From: Apis mellifera
Taxonomy: Eukaryota > Arthropoda > Insecta > Hymenoptera > Apidae
DNA: 64,000 bases
Reading direction: 5' to 3'
NCBI RefSeq assembly: GCF_003254395.2
Contig: NC_037653.1
Coordinates: 1,116,001 to 1,180,000, forward strand
Positions 37,801 through 50,900 of this stretch are shown one piece after another. The stretch's first letter is position 1. The number at the start of each line of letters is the position of its first letter. The translations under genes and the position numbers were made by a program. The notes below the pieces were generated by a model. That model was not told the origin of the DNA. It worked only from the letters and a program-made list of their open reading frames with translations, and did not search any database.

Positions 37801-40800
37801 GTTTTTTCCAACTTTTCCATTTTTTTCGCATCTCCGTTCTTTTTCATCGTCTTGAAATCAGTATTTGAGAGTTTAGTTGGTATCTTGCTGGTAGTGACAG
37901 GAACGGTAGCGTCCTCATTGGAAATAACATCAGATTTTACCAATTTTGGCGGACTTTTCTTCAACTTCGTTAAAATTGCAGTCTGTGATCGAGTTCCATT
38001 CACGATTTTATTTGTATCCCCGGTTTTAAACAAACCGAGGACGGAAGAGACTTTGCTTTTAGAGGAGTTTTGATTCAATTTCTTTCGAGATAAATCCTCG
38101 GCACTGTTCGCTCTCGTAGCAGTGTTGTCAGAATGATTTGAAGAAGGATGGTCGACAGGTGGCGCGGATCGTTCCCGAGACATCTCTTTTTCCATCTCTT
38201 TCTTGTCCGTTGCAACTGGCTTCTCTATTATCGTCTTCTCCTCTTGTTGCTCGTCATTGGACCGAAGTCTTTCCAACTTCTTTTCCAACGAATGTAAAAA
38301 TCCGTTTCGAGTATTTTTATCCGACGAGTCCACACTTTTTTTCTCCTCGTGGGGATCCTCCTTCTCTCGCGATCCTCGATCTCTTCTCAACAAATTGATC
38401 TCATTTTTCAATTCCTTCTCCCGTTTCTTTTCTCGATCGACGCTACCTTCTCGACTGGTTGTTGCACCCGTAGTCTTCATTCCTGCCGCTTGTGGCGCTG
38501 CCTTATTCTCATTTTTACGCCGGATAAATCGAGACTTGCGACGCTCGTTTTCCGCCGCTTTTTGCGCTTCCTTCTCTTTCGCATACCGACTTTCCTCTCT
38601 GGGGGTATCGAAGAAATCTGGGCGCAGGAATCTCGATATCCGGCGTTGCTTCGACTTTTGCTGGTTTTCTTTCTCCGTTTCTTTTTCTTTGTCATTCGTT
38701 TCGTTTTCCAACTGCTTGTTTCCGTTCGTTTTGAAAAACTTGCTGAGCAATGATTTTTCCGGGCCAAGAGCACGCACGACAAGGCTCGCAACATCCTGCG
38801 AGTCAGCGTACGATTTCCTACGATCGATGCACGGTTCTCTGGTCAACGAACCGGATCGCAATCTCAAGCTGGGTATACAGCTTCGTCGTTTTGAGACGGT
38901 CGATGGTCCGCCTGCTTCACCGATCAATGAACGTTTCTCGCATTTGTCCATGTCTCGGTAACTGAGATTATCAACCGATCTCAGATTCTTTAATTTCGAT
39001 TCTTTAATTAAATTCTCCGCGGCCAGCATTCTATCCTCGAAGTTTCTCGATGGATCCGACTTATACGCGGATTTGTACTCGACTATGTTGGAGGAAGACT
39101 CGGTCGGTGACGTTTCATATTCCGACTTGGTGGATAAGCTAGATGTCGCGTCCAACGGGTTTGCGTTCGAGTCGCAGGCCGAAGTGGACTCTGACACCGA
39201 ACCGGTATCCATATTGTTCTCCTTTCTGTCCGTGAACGTATCATCCGCGGTTTCTTCCTGAATCTTTTCTGTACGATAACAACGAAAACTGTCCTTCCGA
39301 AGTTTTCCCGTATTGGATCGGCTACCGCTCGTTTCCTTATACCATCTGCCCAGAGTGTGGACCATAGTTTCCCTGGGAAATGTTGAGAGCAAAGAGGAAC
39401 AATGATCGACATCATCGTCATCGAAGAGATTGAGAACGGAACGACGAGCCGAGTTTCGTGATTTCTCTCTTTCAGTGGATGGATCCAACAAACTATTTGT
39501 CCTTCTAATGGCTCGACGATTGGCCGACCGGTCTTTATATTCGGTCTGATCGGAAATGGTAGAGACAGATCGGTCTGCGAGATCGGACGTATCCAAAGAA
39601 TTCAACGGAACTAGATCCCTTTCGGCCGATTGAGCTCGGGCCTCGCGTGATATAGATGGCGATCTCGTCAACGAGCGTCTGGTTTGTTCGATCAAGTTTC
39701 TGCTCAATCGTCGAGCCAAACTTGGCGTGAAGCTTTGTTCTAACGGATCTTGCGGCTCTTTTCTCACTCGTATCGATTCCGCTTCTATGCCTTCGCGTGC
39801 TACTTTATCTGAAAAACAAATCTCGAGATAATATCTATGCACGATAGAATGATAAAATTGAATGGTATTAATGATAAATGATTACTATTAAATTTTGAAT
39901 TATTAATTGCAGTTATATCTTGTATTCTTTTTTGATTTTGTTTTATAGCTTGGTTATCAGTTAGTCTATTAATTCTTAAAAATGATAAGTCAAAATTACT
40001 TTTTAAAAGTCGTTTTCAAATTATATATATCTCAAAATGTAAAAAATTATAAATTAATAATTATAATTTGATTACTGAAAATATAAATATAGAGATATAT
40101 GAAGATAATGAAAAGTTCTAATTTCAATATCTATCAAATTCATCATAGATATTTTAAAGTTACATTTTCAGCAATCAAAATATGTATAATTTCTATCTCT
40201 TTCTTTAAAGATATATCTACGTATATATCTATTATACAGTGTCTCACATTTTGTTATTTATTTTACAAATAAAAAAGAATTTATTTTGAAATCCCGATTA
40301 TGATCAAGATGCAAGGCACAACAATTAAAATAAGTATTTAATTTTTAATTATGATTAAAATAAATACTTAGTCAAAAATATTTAAAAGTTGTTTAATTGT
40401 TAATTTAGAAATTAAAATAAACATTTGATTTTTAATATAATTAATATTTATGTTTAAAAAAAATTAAAATTGTTAAAAAATTCATTGAATATTGAATATT
40501 AAATAATAATAAAAAATTAATCATCAATTAATAGTTATTAGTTTTTAAAAAATAAAACTAAATTAAAAATTTTATTAATTCAATTAAAATTATTTTTGTC
40601 ATATTAAACATATTTTACTTATTTTTGAAATAAAACAATTATTAAATTTATTTATAAAAATTTATTCTATATTACTAATTATTTTCGGTAATTAATTTTT
40701 TTGATTATAGACTTCGATCAATAAACCAAATTAAAAATTTTAATCGATTTATGCCCAACATTGGTATATATGGGCATTTCATTTGGCAGGAAGCGAACAA

Positions 40801-42891
40801 AATACTCTGATTTTCTCGATATTTACACTCCTTTATTTCTACATACATTAAATTTCTTCTCTTCTCTTATAAAATTTCTCGAAAAATTAATAAATAAATC
40901 TAACTGATGAAAGTTACCTCTAGACGTAAACATGTTACGACCACTATTGAACGATCAATGATTTTGTCCGCGTAAGGAATGAAAAAGAAAAAAAAAAAAA
41001 AACAAAAACAAAAATAGCATCTTTCTTTGTTGTTTTTAATTGAATATTGCACAAAAAATAATTAAAATGGAACAATTAATCCCAAAAGTATTCAGCCACA
41101 TTCGATACTTTATAAAAAATATAAAAATATAAAAAATATATCAAAGCAACAATATAGAAAAAGCAACTCAGTTCAATTTTTGAGACCTGTGTATATTTAT
41201 TATTTCATTTTATAATGATAATCTAATCATTTAAAAATGAGAAAATAAAATGCACAAAATGATCGTTATAAAAAAAAATGAGACCACTATAAATTCAATA
41301 AATCACATTTTTTAAATTTTTATAATAGCACGATTTTAAAGTTGGTATTTTTTTTTTTAATAATTTTTCTGCATATCTATAATTAAAATCTTGAGATTTA
41401 TAAAATTCCTCAGCTTCCAGCTATTTTTCTCTCAACTAATTGACGTGAAAAAACAGAATATTAAAATGGACTTATCAAATCTTGTTATGGTCTTCATATA
41501 TATATATATGAAAAACTAAATATAAAATATTTATGAAGCTAGATATTTTTTGGGATTGATTGTTATTTCGAAAAACAAAGAGAAAAGAAAAGAAGGGAGA
41601 GAAAAATTAAAAGAAAAAAAAAAAAAATTTGTAATCAAACACGTAATTGAATAGACAAAATCATCAATAGTTCGTTAACTTTGGCACTCTTCTGGCCTAC
41701 ACACTGTAATCGTAACCGATCTAGTGATATCTTTTTTTTTTGAAAATGTACATCATTTGAAAACGTACGTCGCACACAATTACACACACGCATACAATCC
41801 CAGATATACACGCGGCAAGCATACGAGGATAGATATACATATTATTAGATAGATAGATAGATAAACAGATTGATAGATAGATCGATAGATAAATAGATAG
41901 ATAGATCAGTAGATAAATAGATAAATAGATACATACATACGTTCATACATACATACGTACATACACACATGCATGCATGCATGCATACATACACACATAC
42001 ACTCTCACACACACATACATGTATACGTGTCTCTAAATATATTAATGCAACAAATTATCAAGTGTAAACGTGAAGGATTACATGCAACAAAACAGGCTTG
42101 CATACGAAAAGTAATTTATAGGTTTTCAATAAATTTTAACAAATGATAACGGTATTTGCAAAGTGCTGTAGTTTACTTTTCGAATCGGATTGAATCGTTT
42201 ATTTCTGATAGAGATTGAATGAAACTATTAAAATATTTAATTAATAAAGTAGTTTTATTATTTTTTCGATCGAAAAAATAATTATGGAATATAATTAAAA
42301 TTGAAAATTCAATATATTTTTGCATAAATAATTTTTGTTTTTTTAAAATAGAAAAGTTCCAATTAAATAGGAACATTTATTTTTTTTTAAATTAACGTTG
42401 TAATTTTCGATGATGGCTTATCATATATTATTAATCTAAAATTTAATGTCAGTTTCTGAACTGAACTTTTTTCTAATTTTATTATTAAATAAAAATTAAA
42501 ACTAGATATTAATAGCAATTTCGTTTATATCGATATATTTTTTATAAAAAAAAGTTTCAAGGTTATAAAATTCTATATATATATGGAATATATTAGCAAT
42601 TTTAAACTTTAATTGAAGAAAATAATTTTAATTTTTAATATTTTATCTTAAAACATTTTTTTTATAAGAAATATATGATTTTTTTCAATTTTTATTGAAC
42701 GAATATTAAATAACAATTAAAACACCAAAATTAATAAATAAAATTAACTAAAAACAGAGAACTGAAAACAAAGAAACGATTTAAAAATTTAATAAATAAA
42801 AACTTTTATTTAAAAAAGTTTCATTCAATTTTCAATTTTCATATTTCAAAAATAAACTATTGCACTCGACATCGAAATAAATATATATATA

Positions 42892-42922
<31 letters not shown>

Positions 42923-45900
42923 CACTTTAAGTGTTTAAATCACAACGCGTCAAATATGTAAACTTAAACCAAGAATAATGCAGTGTACAGTTATTAAATA
43001 CAATATAGTAGCATTATCAAAGCATGCTGAGAACAATATAATAAAAGTAATAAAACGTTGTTATTTAAACTCTTAAAAACACAACAAATATCAGCCATCT
43101 CAAACAAGGGTTAGCTCCTTCGCCTTATGGTACACAATCTATCGAGACACTTTCTCTCGATAGAGTCTTTCCAATGCACGGATTTGTCGTTTTTAAAGAC
43201 GCGTAATAACAGTAATAACAACGATCATCGTACATATGTTCGAACAAAGTGTTGGCCCGAATTGCTCCTCGCTTTCATATGTATTCGTTTCGACATCATA
43301 ATACGATTTAGTCACATATCTTTATCATAAAAAATAACTATTTTCGAATAGAATATAGCGAAATAATAAGTATCAATCGTGCAAAAGCGAATAACGAATA
43401 AAAATCGTTGCTCATACAATAACACAAAACACTCACAAGATAGACAAATATCAATATATTCACATTATATGTATTTTGATAGAGGTACATTTATTTGTCG
43501 ACACAGCACAGCATAAACATTCTTCTGTACTATCCCTAGATGGCGTTATTATGAAGTAGACGCATTTCAATTAACTCTTTGTGGTTGTTCTCATTAAATA
43601 TAGATGTTTTATCAATTGATACCGATTTTTAACAAGTTTATTAAATAATGTCGTCTATAATGTAAATAAATTATATTATCTTTTTTAAACTTTACAAATA
43701 TATTTAACACAATAATATTGGACTTTATATAATTTATATGATATTGATATACATATTTTATATTACATTATTTTATATTTTTAAAAGCATTTTGTAATTG
43801 CAAAGAATTGATTTATATTGATATGTATGAAAAATAGTTAATTTACAATTGTTAGTAAATTATTATGAGATAATTTATCATGAAAATTTATTAACAAAGA
43901 ATAAAATTAAAAATTTTTTGAACAACTATATTAATATTGTAAAATTGCTTTTAAATTTTTACAACAGCCTATACAATTGATATTACTGAAAAAAATGTAA
44001 AATTTCATATCATCCAAAATTATGCGAAAGTCAATCCCAAGGTTTTTTTTTACATTGATGAAATATATTTTTTTTGATAATAAAAAAACAAATGCGATCA
44101 AAACTGTAAAATTATTTCGGGTAACTGATAACAGATAAATTATATAACTGCAAATAGTTAAAATACATGTGAAGAATATGAATATGTCGTTCATGCTTTG
44201 TGTTATTAAATGTGCGACGATCTTTAAGCGCAATAGAACCGATGATCGATAATAGCAATAATATTTGTTGAGACGAAGATTAAATTGAAACCACGTCAAT
44301 ATTTTGATTTTTGTGTTTTTCTCGTCTTCACGTGTCAATTTCTGTTTCATTTTCACATCTGTCGTCCGTTAGGCTGCGATCATTGAAGATACATTTTTTG
44401 ACGAGTTAACTGATAAATAAATTAAAAATGTTTATCAAACAAATTTATGATACATTTGAACAGTAGTGCTCGTTTCTAATATGCTAGAAGATTCTTATTA
44501 TATTGTTATCTTTTTTGTTATCTTCCAAAGCAGATAAAAATTTTATTTCAAAATATGTTTGAGTTTGAAATTAGAACTTCTTAGAAAACAATATATATAT
44601 AGTAAAAACAAGCAAGAAAGACATAATGTACCAATTTTGTGCTTCAAAAAGATAGAATGAAATATTCGATTGAAAAAAATTTAAATTTTTATAATTTTCT
44701 TTAAGAATTTTTGAAATCCAAATTCGATATAAATCGAATGAATTTTTTCTTTTATCAATAATCAATTAAACTATTCCAAATCAAAATCCATACAATTTAT
44801 ATCATATTTGAATTCATTTTTATAAAGAGAATCTTATTAATATCACATTTTGAAAGATAAAATGAAAATTATAGAAATATAACTTTTGAATACCTTGCTT
44901 GCTCGTTTACTATGTTTTTATTATTATATTTACTCAATTTTTATCAATTGGTTTATTTTTAAGTAATGAACAGTAATTAGGTTAAGTCATTTAAGCTGAA
45001 ATATTTTGATTTTGAATTTAAGCAGGCACTACTGTTTTATCATTCTAATGTATTTGTTAATTGTCAAAAAATGTATCCACTGTAATCGACAGCGTTACAT
45101 GCTGTATTATACGGAATTAACACGATGGAGCAACGCGATGGCGGGTGAGTATTTTCGCGAGTGGAATCGAGATGTTTTGTTCGCGTGGTTGGACAACTGT
45201 CGCGCGGAACGGGTCACCTTAGTGTTCGACGTGTGTAAACAATCGAACGACATCGAGAAGGAGGATAGAGAGCACCGTTCACTCGACGAGGTGACGTTCG
45301 CCGAATATGAGTGTAGCATAGTACCTAACTTGATTTGCCTATTGGGGATTAGCATCTGCCCGCCTACGTAGAGTCACTCGTACGGTCGCTGCAACAACCG
45401 TCAGAAAAAACGATCAATTATACGTATTTAGACAATACGATTCCACCGTTATTTTTCTAGAATATATTTTCGATAATCATTCCGTGTACTATATATATAT
45501 ATATATGTAACAAGCAATGAAAAAGAATGATGCCAGTGAGGGATTAATTTTTTATTTTTCCAATTTCTCTTTCGAAAAACTTTATACTCACGTTCGAACG
45601 ATCCTTTTGATCAAGTGGAGTGGAAAAATGGGTAACCAACCGTTAAAGCGGTATCGCATTTCAAATTCTACGAACGTTCGCCGACGTTTAATGGGATAGT
45701 TGTTTTCAAACAAGATATCGATTTTTTAACGAAACTCGCGATTCGTAGTTTCAACAATTTCTGGCACCATTCTTTGTAATATAACCTTGAATATCCTATG
45801 GGTTCTCTCTTTCTTTATTCTTTTTCAGCATAAAGTATTACATGGATATTAAATTACCAAATATTTTCTTCCTATTATTCATTTCTCATTTTCTTTCCAT

Positions 45901-47944
45901 TATCGTGTCGTATTTTTCTTCATTTTTTTTTTCTTTTCCCTTTCGATCCAACATTACAATGTAATATGAATATGGTACCGAAAAAGAAAGCGAAAAAAAA
46001 AATATAAAATTTGCGTTGATGGGAAAGAAATGAATTGTTGTGTATTACCGAAAATATAAACTGTAAAATATGGTTTTAGCGGTGGAAAACGATAACTCCT
46101 TTGATCGCTGATTGCAGAGTCGACGATAGACGTGAAGTAGATGCATAAATTTTGATCAAAGATGGATTCTATTCTTGGAGAGTAATAGAACTGAATATCC
46201 TCGTGTATTCGTGTGTATGGATCACGTGTGCAATCATGCTTATAAACTTTAGTGTAATACACTGAACAAATTAAAGAAGAAAAATAAATTGCAACTACTA
46301 CTGTGTTAATGGGATAATATGTAAATCAACAACATTGCAACTTGCTACTATTGTACGTTACGAGGTTCTATGTTAGGCAAAGTGTGAGTTACGTCTGTGA
46401 GTAATTTTTAATGCTCAAACTTTTCTAAAACGCGAGCGAAAAAAATATTGCGATCAACCGTTGGGCGCTTAATCCTCGGAATTACGTAAGATTCGGCCTC
46501 CGTTCGTATGTTTAATTATTCTCAACTTTGTGGAAATAGGGGAAAAAAAAAAAAAAAGAGAGAGAGAAAAATAAAAGAAAGAAAAAAAAAAAGAATGAAA
46601 GAAAAAAACAACAGGCAGATACCGTTTGCATGCTCTCGTTCAAAATCCAAAAAAGAGACACGCGCGAGTGACGTTTCGATCAGCCGAGTGACTTTCGATC
46701 AAAAAACAGCCAACGATTGACTCGCTCTCCCCTCTTTTTCTTTCTCTCTCTTCAATAGCGGATTTAGCGGTAGTCAGATTTGGCGGCTATCAGGGGCCCT
46801 GAGCTTGGAAAGGTCACGTCGATTTGAATTGACGAAACAAATTTTTCATATAGATATAATTTTTTTACAGATTATAATATTGAAAATTTTAAAATATTCC
46901 ACGATTTAGATTTGCCAGATCCAAAGAAAGAAAAATTATGTAAAGAAATTTTAAAAAATTTTTATAGAAAATATTTATAAATGTTATGGATTTTAATAAT
47001 GAACTAAAAAAATTCTTGCTTATATTTTTTAAAAAAATATAATACAGCGACAAAAACATACAAAATTGCTCAAACAATGCTTTGAATATTTCCAAATATA
47101 TATATAGAGTGATAATAATATTCGTGGAACGATTTTTTTTAAGCCAAAAGAAAAGTTGTACGATATAATAAATAAGCCTCGATCAATATTTAAATGTAAT
47201 ATTTAATATGTAAATTAACTTTTGTTTTTAGAATCGATGAATATCTATGAATTATTAAATAATAATTCACAATTACTTGCTGTAAAAAGACTACAATACA
47301 GAAATATTTATATGCATAATGCATAAAATTATAATTTAGAAAATATTTAAATTTAAATTTTGTTAAAACTGTATAGATAAGGAACAAAATGATATTTTTC
47401 TTTTCATGTTTTGTTTTTTCTTCTTTCATATAGCAAACTTGATAAAAAATTCAAATCAAAATATTTTTTAAGTTAATCATTTCTTTTCTTTTTTTTTTTT
47501 GTAAAGAATACTGTTTGCATCAATGTATGACAAAAAATGATTTCATTTAAAAATATAAAGTTGAAAAAAAAATTGATAATATTAAGTAATTCAATAGAAT
47601 CAATAAGCAAATAAATTCATGGATTATTTTTATTGATTAATCTTATAAAAATTACTTTAAATATCCCATTCCCACTTGGAATTTATCAGCAGAAAAATCT
47701 TTCTTTGTTTTAAAAAATAAACTATTTAAAAAAGTATGAGATTGTTTTTTCTTAATCCATTGTTTTCTTTATATATGTGTATATGTGTTATTGTATAAAT
47801 ATCTTTATTATAATTACAAATATTATTTCACATTATATATTTAACAAAAGAGATAAATCTCATTATGTTCTATATTTCATATTCTTTTTAGAAGCCCCGA
47901 AAATTATACCACCAAGGGTTCCTATTTCGCTAAATCCACTACTG

Positions 47945-47991
<47 letters not shown>

Positions 47992-50900
47992 CGATACACC
48001 TCGAAAAAATTGTTTTTCGGCTGAAAATTACCGAAACGTTTACCCACCTGTGCCAAACAAGAACCATATATGTATTTATTCTATATATGAGGTTAGTATA
48101 AAATGTTGCAAAAACATTGTCAGGCAACAACATCGAAAAATATATTCGGACGAAAAAAAAGAGAGAGAAAAAAAAAAAAAGAAAAAAAGAGAGAAGTGAA
48201 AGAAGAAAAGGAGAAAAAAAAATTACAAATGGGTGGAAAGATAGAGTAAATTAGAGCAAAAAAATATAGATATAGAGAAAGAGAGAGAGAGAGAGAGTGG
48301 AGACGAGAACAAGAAGGAAGTGAAATGGAAAGAAAAGAGGTGAATCGGTAAAAGTAAAGAAAAAAGATATGCTCTGTCTATCAACGACTCGACAATAGCT
48401 AGGTGTACTAGGAGATGCATACTGAATACCATTCAGCATTTTCTCGCACTAGTTGTGGTTTCAACCAGTGGTAAAATAGCAACGATCATCGTATCGCAAC
48501 TTGGCAGAAGCTTGTTTCGACCGATGTGAATCGATATCCTTTGAATTATTTCGAATCGTTCATTGTCATCATCAATGATTCGGGTTCTAAAACATTTTAC
48601 ATTCGATGGAAAAATTAACGTAATATTGCTTCTGCGAAGGCACGTTTTAACGAGATACTATGTAGAAACGTATCTCTATTGTACAGCTAATTCATCAGAT
48701 TTGCCTGATTAAGCGAAAGTTGCAATAAAATTTTAACACTGGATCGAATCCCGAGTGTAAACCATTTGCGTTCCGAAAATCACACATTTCGACGATCGTT
48801 GCTCGATCGAGTCTCGTGCAAGTTTCCGATAATTATGAATAAATGGAAGAAGAAAGAACGCAGAGGGTTCACTTTCGTTAAATACCAATGATTTATATTG
48901 CAATTCGATACGGTTGTTTCGTAATACAGTAAAAATTCGTAGAACAATCGCTTGACATTTTCTTACCTCTTGGTAAAGTGTTACTGCCGATATCGAACAC
49001 CGTTTCCCTCGAAGGAACATGTGAACCTGGACTATTTGGCGTTCCCGGGTTTGACGAGTTTACAGAATCTTTTCTCGAGAATATATCACCTTCCCGACTG
49101 AGCGAATGCCTGAATTGAGACTCCGACAGTCGCCTAAATTAGTAACAGATAAAAAAAACATTCGTGTGATTTTTTTGTAATTTCGTGAAAAAAATAAAAA
49201 ATATTATCATTTAGCTTTCATGATTTTAAGCTTTTGTAAATTTCTAATGCATTAAAGGGTTATTGCGCGTTATTACGATTAAGCGCGATTATTTTCTAAA
49301 ATTTTATTTTTACATTACAGAGATTGTTACAGAGTTGGGCGAAATTTTATTCGAGTAACGAATAATGAATAAATCATTTATATATGAAGAGCAAAAAAGA
49401 TTAGTCGAATAGCTGAATATATGATGAGAAAATCAGAAAAATAAGAATAAATAAATGAAAGTGGTAAAGTAAAAATAAAAATAAGATTAGGAACAAAAAA
49501 AGAGAGAATAAAATTAGACAAGACAAAAAACACAAAATATTTGAATAGAATACGTGAATAGAAATGAAAGGAAAAAATATTAAGAAAAATAATTAAAGAA
49601 ATAAAAGAAATAATGGAAAGTATAATAAAGAATTTTTTTAAAAAAACTCGAAGAACTAGATATAGGATTATAAAAATTATAAAAAGAATAATTTTTCAGA
49701 TTTATTCGTAAATAATGAATAATGATTTTAAAGAAAAATTTATTATTAATGAATCTATAATATTATTCGAAAGAAATTTATTTCAATACATTATTCGTTA
49801 TTCAAAAGAGCTAAATGACAATAAGTGCGACATTGTACAGTATATATGACGTGTCTTATGTCTGTATAAATAAGAGTCTACAATGAAAAGTATTTCTTGT
49901 GACAAGAAAGAAGAAAAAAAAAAGGAAAGACTATAATAAATATAATTAATATATATGATTAAATAATCTCACTTTCATCAGGAAAATGTTACGAATATAT
50001 CAATATAATTTTTAAAATAATTTTTCATTGAACCAATTCATTATATTAAGATGATATTTAACAATTTTATATCATATTCGTTATATTTTATTCGAATAAG
50101 AAAGAAACTATTTATTATTCGTAAATAGTAATTTCTAAAACTTAATCGAAGTTTATCCGAAAGTTATTCAAATAAAATTTTTATTTTTAATTTAATCGAA
50201 CCTAACCTAAAAATTTATTTGAACAATGCCCAACTCTGATGTTGAATATACATGAGGGGGCATATAAATGAAAGAAATCGTAACAAATGTATGCTGCTGT
50301 CCAAAGTACAAAATTGTCATTTATAAAAAATATTTTTTCTTTATGATGTTTGTTTCTATGTGCGTATTACGTGTATACAAGAAAAAAGAGATTTATATAA
50401 ACCGATTCGAGATATATTACTCGTGATATATTTTGCACTACCTTCTAAAATAATCAGCATAGACTACATTGTTCTAAAGTTGTTGTTAACAATTGGACTC
50501 ACGTAGTCACGGTCCTCGTTTCGACATATGTCTGGTAGCTTGCACAAACAAGCGTTAAATCGTTGTCATTAGGTATTGAAAGTTCATACGAGCAGTAAGC
50601 TAGCTAAAAAGAATATTCGAAAAAAAAGCGAATCGCGGATGCTTTGAAAGGAGAAGCAATGTTGAATGCTTAAGAAAAAGCAATGGGTAACAAATGGACA
50701 AATTGTAAACAATATAAATGAATATTACCTTGATAATGGTTTATTCAGACCCCAGAAAGCTTGCGAGGAATTAGATCCTAATCTTCCGAACAATCGGGAA
50801 CTTGGAAAACCGGTAGTACGGTTGTCGTCAACGTTCAATCTTTGTGTCAAGCTTCGCACTCTGGACAATAGAGTGGAAAATAAATTTTCGGCAGTTAACA

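Larger units (their letters stand above)
39809..48966 (-). other. NUAK intron 9 with GC-richer islands
   Basis: A 9.2-kb intron separating the kinase-proximal exons from the giant tail exon. Mostly AT-rich, with long microsatellites at 41.8-42.0 kb. Islands of higher GC occur at about 43.1-43.3, 45.1-45.4 and 46.4-46.85 kb, and a purine/pyrimidine pair of tracts at 47.9-48.4 kb. The islands could hold alternative promoters or nested transcripts; none is proven. Confidence 0.6.

Noticed and set aside
38203..38961. 252-residue plus-strand frame (and several others between 36.3 and 39.3 kb)
   Set aside because: It is antisense to the 4-kb NUAK exon. Its Ser/Phe/Leu-rich composition mirrors the Lys/Glu/Ser codons of the real frame, and there is no independent splice or start support.
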